Translations under genes and position numbers: made by a program
Part shown: one piece after another, positions 52,746 through 61,599 of the stretch
Numbering within the stretch: position 1 is the first letter of the stretch
Layout: every line of letters begins with the position of its first letter
The notes under the pieces: generated by a model
Database searches by the model: none
Told to the model about the DNA's origin: nothing
The model's input: the letters and a program-made list of their open reading frames with translations, nothing else
From: DATBJG01 sp963790545
Lineage (GTDB): Bacteria; Acidobacteriota; Vicinamibacteria; Vicinamibacterales; JAMQPK01
Reading direction: 5' to 3'
NCBI GenBank assembly: GCA_963790545.1
Contig: CAWBPA010000024.1
Coordinates: 744,001 to 808,000 of the forward strand
DNA: 64,000 bases

Positions 52746-53795
52746 TCAGCGCCCGCGCGACCGAAGCCAGCGGCGCAGACACTGCGTCACGTACCAGCTG
52801 TAGGCCCCGCTCAGGCGCCCCACCGGCTGCGTCGTCAGCTTCGTCAGTTTGTTGATTACGTGCTGAAGCGTCAGCAGCTCGAAGAGCGGCCGCTCCGGGC
52901 TGAGCGTCGGATCGAATCCGACGATCGTGGCCTCGAGCAGCCGATCGAGCGCCGACGGCTTGAACCAGGGCTTCAGCTTTCGCAGTTCGATCTGGTGATA
53001 GATGCGGGACAGATCGTGAAACACCGATCCGGTCCGCCACATCTCGAAATCGAGCACCGTGACGTTGGTGCCGGCAATCATCACGTTGCTGGGGCTCAAA
53101 TCCCCGTGAATGACCACCTCCTGCAAATCCCCCTCGTCGACATCGGCGCGACGGTCGTCGAAGAATTTCAGGATGCCGCACCGCTCCCGCGCGTCGAGCC
53201 CACCGTGGCGGACCAGGCGCACCAGCCGGACGTCGAGGTAGTCCCTCATGCCGTCCAATGAAAACCGCGCATTCGACACGTCGAGCGTCTGAACCGTGCG
53301 GAGCCATACGCCAATACGCGCCATGACCGTGCAGAGGTCGTCGAGCGTTTCCCGCTCCGGGTACCATCCAGCCTTCCGGGTCAGCAGCTGTCCGAGAGTT
53401 TTTCCGTGGACCTCCTCGGTCACGACGGCCAGGTGGTCAGGGAGAAACGCAATCGGCCGCAGTGTGGAAATGCCGGCCACCGACTGCATCAGCAGATGAA
53501 CCCGTCGGGTGGTCTCAAAGTCCCTGACGCCCCGCTGTCGCATCTGCTCGATGTAGTGAGGCGTACATCCATCGACGTTGTAGAGCTTGATGTAGGCAAA
53601 GAACGACTCCGAGCTCGTACGCACCCTGACCCGGAGCAATCGAGAACCCTGACGCACCATGCAGCTCAGGGGCTCGATCACGACGCTCGTGCTGTTGAAG
53701 TGCTGCTGGCTCTCCTCTCGCAGCTGTTCCAGCGCCGGGCCGAAAACGGCCAGTGCCGGGCTGTCGAAGGTGGGCCTCGAGTCGAACGCAATCAT
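52746..53795 (-). CDS. APH-fold phosphotransferase (second of three)
   Basis: The start at 53795 (MIAFDSRPTFDSPALAVFG) gives 349 residues in an intact frame. N-lobe SFFAYIKLYNVDG with ATP-binding Lys; TLRPIAFLPDHLAVVTEEVHGKTLGQLL hinge; the catalytic loop VVIHGDLSPSNVMIAG matches HGDLxxxN exactly; VLDFEMW is the metal-binding Asp. It is clearly paralogous to the gene at 54.3 kb, with which it flanks an acetyltransferase. A glycan-precursor or lipid kinase role is inferred from context. Confidence 0.9.
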   Translation of the reverse strand: MIAFDSRPTFDSPALAVFGPALEQLREESQQHFNSTSVVIEPLSCMVRQGSRLLRVRVRTSSESFFAYIKLYNVDGCTPHYIEQMRQRGVRDFETTRRVHLLMQSVAGISTLRPIAFLPDHLAVVTEEVHGKTLGQLLTRKAGWYPERETLDDLCTVMARIGVWLRTVQTLDVSNARFSLDGMRDYLDVRLVRLVRHGGLDARERCGILKFFDDRRADVDEGDLQEVVIHGDLSPSNVMIAGTNVTVLDFEMWRTGSVFHDLSRIYHQIELRKLKPWFKPSALDRLLEATIVGFDPTLSPERPLFELLTLQHVINKLTKLTTQPVGRLSGAYSWYVTQCLRRWLRSRGR

Positions 53796-53820
53796 GCCTG
53801 GTCGGTCTCCGTTCTGGTCT

Positions 53821-54339
53821 TCAGTCGCGGAACTTGACGACTTTCGCGGGCACGCCGCCGGCAATGGCGAACGGTGGAATGTCTTTCGTCACCACGGCTC
53901 CGGCTGCCACGACCGCGCCATCACCAATCGTGACGCCGGCGGTGATGATGGCTTTCGATCCAATCCACACCTCCGACCCGATGCGAACGTCTTTCTGCAC
54001 CATGGCCTGTTCCCGAATCGGCTGGTCGCGCTTGAGCCCGTAGTTCGAGCTGTAGATCGACGCGCCGGGTCCCATTCGCAGGCCGTCGCCAATGAAGATT
54101 CGCGAGTCCGTGTCGGCCTGGATGCACCCCATGTGGTTGATGTGGCAGTGGCGGCCGATGGTGATGTTCTGCGGGTTCGTGAACTTCACCGTTGGCTCGA
54201 TCCAGGTGCCCGTTCCCACTTCCTTCAGCCGCCACACGGTCGAGACGTGATAGCGATAGTTGAATTCCAGCCACCGCACCAGCCAGCGGTACGTGCGCAC
54301 ATCCGTCACGATCCGAAAGAAGACCAGCCATTTCTTCAT
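53821..54339 (-). CDS. hexapeptide-repeat acyltransferase (CatB/WbbJ-like)
   Basis: A 172-residue left-handed beta-helix acyltransferase with hexapeptide repeats (NITIGRHCHINHMG, SRIFIGDGLRMGPGASIYSSNYG, VRIGSEVWIGSKAIITAGVTIGDGAVVAAGAVVTKDIP). The ending IAGGVPAKVVKFR is typical of sugar O-acetyltransferases. NYG in place of the usual H-containing loop leaves the catalytic His uncertain. It overlaps the third kinase gene by 4 bases. It would O-acetylate a sugar of the repeat unit. Confidence 0.92.
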   Translation of the reverse strand: MKKWLVFFRIVTDVRTYRWLVRWLEFNYRYHVSTVWRLKEVGTGTWIEPTVKFTNPQNITIGRHCHINHMGCIQADTDSRIFIGDGLRMGPGASIYSSNYGLKRDQPIREQAMVQKDVRIGSEVWIGSKAIITAGVTIGDGAVVAAGAVVTKDIPPFAIAGGVPAKVVKFRD

Positions 54340-55408
54340 TGCGTCACCAGAGAATTGAAATCAACGTTCATTCCCGAGCGAACCAGTGTTCGGACACGCG
54401 CGTGATACTGACCGCGCAGGTAGCGCTTGTAGGCCGCGTCAAAACGGCTCTTGGGCGGCCGCGTCGCGAGCTTGGCCACTTTGCAGATGAGATGCTGCAG
54501 CACGTTCAGCGCAAAGAGCGGTCTCGACGGGCTGAGGGTGCAATCGAAGCCACGGAGCGTTGCCTGCAGAAGCCGTTCGACTTTTTGCTGGCTCACCCAC
54601 CGTTTGGTCCTGTCCGACTCGATGTGCGTGTACATGTGCGTCAGGTCGGTGTACATCGAGCCGGGGCGGGTCATCGCCAGATCGAGCACCGTGATCTCGC
54701 TGCCGGTGACGAGCACGTTGCCTGGACACAGGTCACCGTGAATCGGCACCTCGACCAGATCCGATGCCGCCACGTGCTCTCGCTGCTCGTCGAAATAGTC
54801 GAGAATGGAGCCCGCGCTCGTCCGCCGAGATCGCGTCGACCTCTCGAAGCCGCATGAGCCGGACATCGAGGTAGCTGCGCATCTCGTCCAGTGAGAAGCG
54901 TCCAGGCGGCCCGTCCATCGTCTGCACCGCTTTCAGCCACTGCCCCACCCGCTCGAGCGCGGCGCAGAGGTTGTCGAAATTGCGCCCTCCGGACAGCCAT
55001 GCCGATCGTTTGAGCACGCGCCCGAGGAGCTCGCCAGGCGCCTCTTCGGTGATGACGGCCAGCTGATCGGGGAAACAGGCAATCGGCCGCACCGACCGCA
55101 GCCCCTCGCGCCCTGCCACGAGACGATGAATCCGCTGGGTCACCGCAAAGTCGGTCTCGACCCGCGCCGTCACGAACTCGCGTTCCGCGGGGTCCGCCGA
55201 CTCGAGGCGATAGCGCTTGACGATACGCGTACACGGCGCCAGACCCAGCGCGAATGCGAACCTTCAGAAGCTCCGACCGCCGCCTTTGGAAATGGGCCAG
55301 AGGCTCGATGGCAATCGTCGACGCGCCGAAGTAGCGATCGGCGTCGCGCTCCAGGCGCTCCAGAATCGGGAGAAATCCTTCAGTCGGAACGAACCCTTCA
55401 GTCAGCAT
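54336..55408 (-). CDS. APH-fold phosphotransferase (third of three), two +1 frameshifts
   Basis: About 357 residues after two repairs. Frame one (MLTEGFVPTEGFLPILERLERD to SGAVYA) changes near 55228 to a frame reading IVKRYRLESADPAEREF through DERG, then near 54811-54813 (GGG) to SILDYFDEQREHVAASD. Kinase features match its paralogue at 52.7 kb: SVRPIACFPDQLAVITEE, the catalytic loop VPIHGDLCPGNVLVTG, and VLDLAMTRPGS, in which Leu-Ala replaces the usual Phe-Glu. Read unrepaired it would be a pseudogene; both shifts are single-base gains like those in eleven other genes here. Confidence 0.82.
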
Positions 55409-56773
55409 GGACCCCTTTCTCCATCACCGCATCGTTGAACACGGTGGCGAGTTGCTCGGTCAGGCGTTCACCATGAAATGCCTCGAGCGCTCGCGAAAAG
55501 CCTCGGTCACCGAACGACCCCTGCTTGAATCTGGCGTGGAGGTCGGCAACGGCTTCGGCAATGGCCTCGGCCTGATCTGCCGGAACCACGAGACCCAGAC
55601 CGTACCGCCGCACCAGGTCGGCCGTCGCGCCCGGTCCGGTCAGGGCCAGAATCGGCCTCTGAAAAAAGACGTACTCGAACAGCTTTCCTGGCACCTGCAG
55701 ATGGGTATCCGGCTGAATGACCAGCAGCACGTGCGAGCGCGCGAGCGCCTGACAGCTTTCCGCGTGCGTGACTGGTGGATTGAGCGACACAAATTCGTCG
55801 AGCTCTAGCTGGCGCACGACGTCGTGCGCCTGAAACTGCTCGTCGATATGACCGGTCAGGTTGACCAGCAGCTCCCCCGCCCGGATGACGCCACGATCGC
55901 GCAGCATCGCAATCGCGCGCAGCAACGGACGCGGATCCCGGCGTCGATAGAGAGCGCCCGTGTGCGTGATGGTGAACGGCGCACGTGTCGGGACGGGCCC
56001 GAGACTTCGCGGTGGCAGCGCTTTCGGGTCGTAGCCGTTCGTGATGGCCACGCACTTGGCCGCCGGAAGCTGCCAGCAATCGCGAAAATCCACCGCCATC
56101 GGCTCGGTGTTGGCCACGAGTCGATCGCAGTGCCGCATCACCAGCTGTTCGAGCAGCTGCTGCAGCCGGTAACGCGGACCGCGCTTCAGGTCCGACGCGA
56201 GCCACGGCCGTCTCGTCCAGGGATCGCGGAAGTCCGCGATCCAGGGCAACCCCGTAATCCATTTGAGCGCCAGCCCCACGAGGTGCGCCGAATGCGGAGG
56301 GCCGCTCGTGTAAAGGACCGCCGGCTTCTCCTGTCGAACGACCTGCCAGCCTGCCCAGATCGCCGGCAGACACCAGCCAATGGCGTTATCCGGCGTGGCC
56401 ATCCAGAGCTCGACCCAGTGACGGAAGCGGCCGAGCGTTGACAACTGCCGGATGCCACCCTTTGCCGAGCCCGCGCGATCGCTCGAGCCCTCCGGGCTCC
56501 TTTCCTGAGAACCGCGGCGGAACAGGCCCTTGATCCACTCACCTGTCACCTCGAAAGGCTTCAGCACACGCGCCCGATGCACCACGGTCGATGCGGCAAC
56601 CGGACGTTCGTCGCTCGCGTACCGGCCGAGATCTTCCAGCCGAATCGTCAGGACAACCGGGCGCCAGCCGTGATCGGGAAGGTAGCGCGCAAATCGCATC
56701 GAACGCTGCGCCCCGACGCTGGACGAGGGTGCGAAGTGATACGCAATCAGCAGCGCCTTGCGCTCTTCACCAT
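55398..56773 (-). CDS. glycosyltransferase (GT4-like), start codon unclear
   Basis: About 458 residues from the first conserved segment, KALLIAYHFAPSSSVGAQRSMRFARYL. Other GT4-type features: ITGLPWIADFRDPWTRR, RLVANTEPMAVDFRDCW, VAITNGYDPKALPPR, FTITHTGALYRRRDPRPLLRAI and HTHLQVPGKLFEYVFFQRPILALTG-like donor site (PGKLFEYVF). No ATG, GTG or TTG occurs in frame between the end of the upstream deacetylase (56941) and the conserved core. A palindromic repeat (56774-56791) lies exactly where the start should be, and an ATG in another frame sits inside it. The start shown is therefore approximate. Confidence 0.82.
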
Positions 56774-56791
56774 GCTCAGGGCGTGCTGAGC
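56774..56791. repeat. palindrome at the 5' end of the glycosyltransferase
   Basis: GCTCAG-GGCGTG-CTGAGC, flanked by TTCACCAT and by TGTCTCTTGACGAGGCTCGGGACG. This resembles the short dispersed CTCAG-type palindromes of environmental bacterial genomes. It occupies the missing start region of the adjacent gene. Confidence 0.65.
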
Positions 56792-56940
56792 TGTCTCTTG
56801 ACGAGGCTCGGGACGCGACTGGCTCCGCGATCCCCTGTACAGCGGAAGGGGACCATGCCGGTGGCCCGCTGGTCTGGCCGTGGCAACCTTGTGCACGGCT
56901 CTGAGGTTTTGCGATTTCACACTCTTGAGTGGCATGACGA

Positions 56941-57990
56941 TTACGCTGCCGGAGCAAAAGCAAAACGCTCGACTTCGAGGGCAAACGCGAGATCTTCGAC
57001 ACGCTCCGCAACCTGGATGCGTTCCAGCGCGTACGGGTCGCTGCCCTGCCCCGCAAAACCATTCCGGGACGTTGCCGCACCGAGATACCCGGCGGCACAC
57101 ACGGCGCGCTGCAGGTCCTCGTTGTAGTAGGTCTCTGCCCCGCCGTTCGGATAGGAAAACTGCGTGACTTCGGTTCCAAGCTCCTGTTCGAGCCGGCGCT
57201 TGGCGCCGACGATCTCAGCGGTCGCATCCGCCAGCCCCGCGCTGGGCAAGTTCGGATGCGTCAGCGTATGGGCTCCCATCGACATCCCGAGAAGCTGCAT
57301 CTCGCGAACTTCGTCCCACGTCAGCATCGGGCTCGGCAACGGCTGCTCGAGACCCGCAACGGCTCGAAGCTGGACTCGAAGCTCTTCTCGCTGCGGGATG
57401 GTGACCGACTTGAACAGCCGGGTGACGCCCTGGATGGCCGCTTCACGTTCGTCCGCGTCACCGAGCGGCCAGTCGAACCTGCGATCGCCAAGCTCCAGCA
57501 CCAGACGGGGCACGGCCAGACGAGGGACGATCTGGCGCACTTCCGATGGCCAGAACGGTTTGCCACCCGCCAGGCAGTCGGCCGTCAGGTAGAACGTCGC
57601 AGTCGCCCCATGCTCGTGAAGAATCTGCGCGGCGATCAGGTTGTCCGCGTAGCCGTCGTCAAACGTCAGCACGACGGCGTTATCCGGCAGCGATCGTTCC
57701 CCTCGCAAGGCCTTGACCGCTTCGTCGAGGGAGATCACGGCGTAGTGGCCGGTCAGATATTCGACATGCGCGCGGAACGCATCCGCGGAGACGCAGATGT
57801 GCGGATCCGCATAGTCGTAGCCCTCAGGGCCACAGACCGCGTGATACCGCAGAATCGCCACACGCTGGTTTGGCCGGGTGCGGCGGATTAATCCGTACAC
57901 TCCGGTCCGGAAGAGCACAGTCTTGGCGGCCGGTGCGACGGCTCGCCTCAGTCGCTGGAGTGGCGCGCGTGTCTGACGGGTAGAGGTCAT
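56941..57990 (-). CDS. polysaccharide deacetylase (NodB/CE4) family protein
   Basis: The start at 57990 (MTSTRQTRAPLQRLRRAVAP) overlaps the ATP-grasp stop (ATGA). A 349-residue protein, homologous to the deacetylase at 50.2 kb. VAILRYHAVCGPEGYDY, motif 1 NAVVLTFDDGYADNLIAAQIL, motif 2 MGAHTLTHPNLPSAG, and FSYPNGGAETYYNED. All metal ligands are present. It is probably a second HexNAc deacetylase or a de-N-acetylase acting at a different step. Confidence 0.92.
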   Translation of the reverse strand: MTSTRQTRAPLQRLRRAVAPAAKTVLFRTGVYGLIRRTRPNQRVAILRYHAVCGPEGYDYADPHICVSADAFRAHVEYLTGHYAVISLDEAVKALRGERSLPDNAVVLTFDDGYADNLIAAQILHEHGATATFYLTADCLAGGKPFWPSEVRQIVPRLAVPRLVLELGDRRFDWPLGDADEREAAIQGVTRLFKSVTIPQREELRVQLRAVAGLEQPLPSPMLTWDEVREMQLLGMSMGAHTLTHPNLPSAGLADATAEIVGAKRRLEQELGTEVTQFSYPNGGAETYYNEDLQRAVCAAGYLGAATSRNGFAGQGSDPYALERIQVAERVEDLAFALEVERFAFAPAA

Positions 57991-59271
57991 CGCTGCGGTC
58001 CTAGGGTCGGGGCCGACAATCCGGACGCTGTCGGTGCCCCGGAAGATTGGGTCTTGGGGGATCGCCGCACAATCGACGCGAAGCCGCGCTTGATCGCCTT
58101 GACGGCCAGCCGGGCCCCCATCACGAACGCAGGCATCGGGTCTTTCCAGGAAAACCAGGCGTAATACCGAGGACGACGGTAGCTGCGCATCCACGCGCCG
58201 AGCGACAGCTCACCTCGACCGACGCGGACCATTCCTGACTGCAGATCGGTGTACTCGTTGATCCAGACCGCTGCACGCGGACGCAGTCGGATCCGGCCGT
58301 GATCGAGGCCGGCAAGATCCGAGTACGCAATCCACGTGAGGTTGACACCATTGGCCGTGGCCGTCTCCGACTGCAGATTCGCCCGTCCCACCGTCGGTTC
58401 CATGATTTTGAAATCGCCCGTCCGCGGATCGCGCTTGAACTCGACAGAGCCCAGGCCACGGAACTTCACCGACTCGAAGAGCCGCACGGTTTCCTGCTTG
58501 ATGCTTGGAATACCGGAGGACTCGGCAAGGGACGTATTGCCGGCCGCAAGCGGCCATTGGCGGAGCTTGCGTCCGGTGAAGGTCGCAACTGCGCGGGACT
58601 GCTCGTCGAAATAGGCCAGGCAGAAGTAGATCTCCGAGTCGTCGCCGGGAATCCATTCCTGCGCGACAAAGTTGTCCTGCACGTCCGAAACCTGACCGTA
58701 AGCCCCTCTGAGCTCAGCGGCCGTCTGGCAGACAAATCCTTTCGGGTACCCGCGCTCACTCCAGGCGGAATTGCGATAAATGGGCTTCAGCACGCAGGGG
58801 AATCGCAGCCCGGCGAGAGCCGGCTCGAGATCGTCCGCGCTGCTGATGGCAAACGTTCGGGGCACGTTGAACCCGTGACGCTGTCGCGTACTCGCCGAAG
58901 CGGGACTTGTCCATCAGCAGATCGGTCACCTCGGACGACGGCACCAAGAACCTGTAGAACGACGACAGCGTGTGCTGATGCCTGGCCACGGTCAGCACGG
59001 CCAGATCCTGTGAGAGCAGCAGCACGGGCCGCTCTGCTCTGCGCCGTCCGACCTCGATCAGACAATCCACGAGCCCTTCACCGTCGACGTCCGGGCAATG
59101 CACCTTGTCGCACAGCCGCGTGTACGCCGTGGCTTGCTGCAAATCGGAATCAATGGCCACGATTGGCATCGAGAACGGATTCCGGTGGTGGCGCAGCGAG
59201 CGCACCATCCCGAGACCCGTCAATCCAATCCCGACCACGACTGCTGGAGGACCCGTTCGCTGCGATGCCAT
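57987..59271 (-). CDS. ATP-grasp family protein, +1 frameshift
   Basis: About 428 residues after repair. Starts MASQRTGPPAVVVGIGLTGLGMVRSL (ATG 59271, or GTG 59277 overlapping the GT2 stop). Frame break near 58884: removing one base joins DKSRFGEYA to QRHGFNVPRTFAIS. The ATP-grasp fold follows (FPCVLKPIYRN with ATP-binding Lys, FVAQEWIPGDDSEIYF, GSVEFKRDPRTGDFKIMEPTVGR for Mg binding). Homologues occur in exosortase-linked loci and presumably ligate an amino acid or acyl group to a sugar; substrate unknown. Confidence 0.85.
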
Positions 59272-59273
59272 CG

Positions 59274-60435
59274 TCACCTGCCCGACTGCACGTCGGACTC
59301 TCCCACCACAAGCCGGGGCGCGGTGGTCCACGTCCCCGACACCACGCCAAAGATTCCCTTGATCACGCCAACGAGCGATGCGGCCTGGATGACCAATGCG
59401 TAGAGCGGCAGCGCGAGCCGCTGCCGCCAGCGCGCGGACACGAGCGCCGCAAGGCCGAGAACCGCGACCGAGCACCAGGGCGGCCATGATCAGGACCTGT
59501 TGCGACAACACGAACTCGAGAATTCCCGCCGCGCACACGGCCACGAAAAGACCCGACAACCAGCGCAGCATCTTGTGAGACACGATGGAGATCGTGAAGA
59601 AGCCGACGCGAAATGGATTCAGCACGCCGGACGCCTGCCACACCGCACGCCAGCTCCGGCTCACGATCCGAACCCGTCGGCGCCACTCGGTGCGCACGTC
59701 GCCGGCGGTCTCTTCAAATCCCCTGGCCTCTGGCGCATAAATGGCACGCCATCCCGCTTCGACAATCTGCAGCGGGTTCAGAAAATCGTTGATGGCCGTC
59801 TCGGGCAGCGTTCGCCAGAGAGCCCGTCTGATCGCGTAGAGCGCGCCGTCGCCCCCAACCGTCGACCCGACCGCTGTCTCGAGCCGCTTGATGCGACTCT
59901 CGTATCCCCAGTACGTCCGCTCGCCGGCGTCGGCGGCAGAACGCCCCTCGAGGTACTGCGTTTCGCCTGTGATGCATCCCACCATCGGATCGGCAAAGCC
60001 GCGAACGATTTGGCGTAGCGCATCGGGCGCGTACAACGTATTGGCGTCCGAGAACACCACGATGGTTCCCCGCAGTCGTGGCACCGTCCAATTGAGTCCC
60101 GCCGTCTTGCCTTTCCTCGTCGGCCGTCGCTCGAGACGCACTCCCCGAGACGCAAATTCGGCGACGATGTCATCGGTGCCGTCCGAGGAGGCGTCGGAGA
60201 CGACCACGACCTCCAGCCGTTCTCGCGGATAGTCGAGCTCGAGCACGTTCTCGAGCTTCGGTCGAATCACGCCCGCCTCGTTGTACGCAGAAATCACCAG
60301 GCTCAGCGCCGGAACGGCTTCGCCCGTTTCAACCCGGCGCGCGCCGCGGCAGAAGACGACCGCCCGCAGCAGGAGCGGGTAGCCGACATAGACGTACAAG
60401 AGCGCGACGAACGCGATACCAACAGCGATGGTCAT
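59274..60435 (-). CDS. glycosyltransferase family 2 membrane protein, +1 frameshift
   Basis: About 387 residues after repair. An N-terminal membrane helix (MTIAVGIAFVALLYVYVGYPLLLRAVV), then a GT-A domain: ALSLVISAYNEAGVIRPKLEN, VVVVSDASSDGTDDIV, GTIVVFSDANTLYAPDAL (DxN), GCITGETQYLEG, LYAIRRALWRTLPETAINDFL, EWRRRVRIVSRSWRAV (QxxRW-like). Frame break at 59468-59469: removing one base restores LVLVAVLGLAALVSARW plus a last membrane helix and ends at 59274. Resembles processive or chain-initiating membrane GT2s. Confidence 0.88.
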
Positions 60436-60453
60436 AGCGTCTGACGGTTCTAA

Positions 60454-60538
60454 GGTTCTAGGGTTCCAGGGTTCTAAGGTTCTAGGGTTCTAACAGTCGC
60501 TGGAGCTCGCCGCACCAGAACCCTGGAACCCTAGAACC
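60454..60538. repeat. inverted repeat with 22-bp perfect arms
   Basis: The arm at 60454-60475 starts GGTTCTAGGGTTCCAGGG and its exact reverse complement lies at 60517-60538, enclosing a 41-base loop that repeats part of the arm (GGTTCTAGGGTTCTA). It lies between the GT2 start and the FemAB stop, in the middle of the operon. Confidence 0.92.
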
Positions 60539-60540
60539 CT

Positions 60541-61599
60541 CTAAGGGATATTCCTGACGACCCAGGGGCCCACGATTTTCGTGACGTTGACCGGCAGCTT
60601 GCGCCAGACCGCGATGGCGGTCGCAAAGCGCGCGTTGTCGGGACTCAGGTTCGGAAGCGACTGCCCGTTCGCCAGCCAGTATTCCCAGCAGAGCTCGTGC
60701 GGAACGGCACCCCACTGCGCCTTGAAGCGGTACGTCCCGGCGTCCGGCGTGCACCGTCCGAAATCAAAGTGCGTGCACCCCTGCTCCACCGCAGTCCGCA
60801 ACATCTCCCAATAGAGCAGCATGTTGGGCGCGAGGCTGTTGAACTGCGCGAGCGCCGACGCCCAGGGGACCTCCATGCGATCACGATTCCGGAGGACGAT
60901 TGACGCGGCAATGGTCTGGTTTTCCAGGTTCGCGCAGAACACACGTGCGTCCGCCGGGAACGCCGTCAGCACTTCCCGGAAGAACGCCTTCGTGTAGACG
61001 GGCGTTCCCAGGTCGCGCATGTTCGTGGCAAAGACGTCGTAGAAGGCATCGAGCAGCTCGAGCCCTCCGCTGGTCATCGAGATGCCGCTCTTCTGTGCCT
61101 TCCTGACCTGATTTCGAACCTTGCGATCGAGCTGCGCAAACTGCTGATCGGGCGTCGAAGCCAACGGCAGCACCATCGCGACCTTGTGCTTCTTCGATGG
61201 CAGGCTGGGAAAGCACTGACGCGTGTGGCGAAGTTCGACGTGCGACACGCCAGCCGCCCGCGCCTCGCCGATGGCCGCGTCGAGCAGGGCGCGCTCCGCG
61301 TCCTCCGTGGCGGCCACGACCCCGCCGTAGTTCAGAAATGGCAGCGACACCAGACAGCGTGAAAACAGCCGGCTCTTGAACAGGACCAGCGGGAGGACGC
61401 CGACGAGTTCGTTGCCTTCGGTGGCCGCGAGATACCGGGTCTCGTGGCCAAACGCTTTCGTGAACACGCCGGCCCACGCCGAGCGGTGATAGATCGTGGC
61501 GTCGGACCGGCTCATGACAAAGCGATCCCAGCGAACGGGATCGATCCCGGTGCGGACTTCGAGTGACTCGACCGTCGGTGCGTAGGCGGCAGCCTGCAT
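60541..61599 (-). CDS. FemAB family protein, XrtA/PEP-CTERM-associated type
   Basis: The start at 61599 (MQAAAYAPTVESLEVRTG) lies in a TAATG overlap with the dehydrogenase stop. The 352-residue protein has a tandem GNAT/FemAB fold: RWDRFVMSRSDATIYHRSAW, TRYLAATEGNELVGVLPLVLFKSRLF, LPFLNYGGVVAAT, QLDRKVRNQVRKAQKSG, FGRCTPDAGTYRFKAQWGA. This pattern matches the FemAB proteins that accompany XrtA-type exopolysaccharide loci. It is likely an aminoacyl or peptidyl transferase, perhaps acting on an amino sugar. Neighbours fit that assignment. Confidence 0.9.
   Translation of the reverse strand: MQAAAYAPTVESLEVRTGIDPVRWDRFVMSRSDATIYHRSAWAGVFTKAFGHETRYLAATEGNELVGVLPLVLFKSRLFSRCLVSLPFLNYGGVVAATEDAERALLDAAIGEARAAGVSHVELRHTRQCFPSLPSKKHKVAMVLPLASTPDQQFAQLDRKVRNQVRKAQKSGISMTSGGLELLDAFYDVFATNMRDLGTPVYTKAFFREVLTAFPADARVFCANLENQTIAASIVLRNRDRMEVPWASALAQFNSLAPNMLLYWEMLRTAVEQGCTHFDFGRCTPDAGTYRFKAQWGAVPHELCWEYWLANGQSLPNLSPDNARFATAIAVWRKLPVNVTKIVGPWVVRNIP

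Noticed and set aside
51270..53261. 663-residue plus-strand ORF covering the flippase and a kinase
   Set aside because: Arg/His/Gln-rich with no domains; both minus-strand genes beneath it have complete family motifs.
47815..55408. Aminoglycoside resistance genes
   Set aside because: The APH fold is shared by many kinases; all three genes are embedded in a polysaccharide operon with no resistance-type context.
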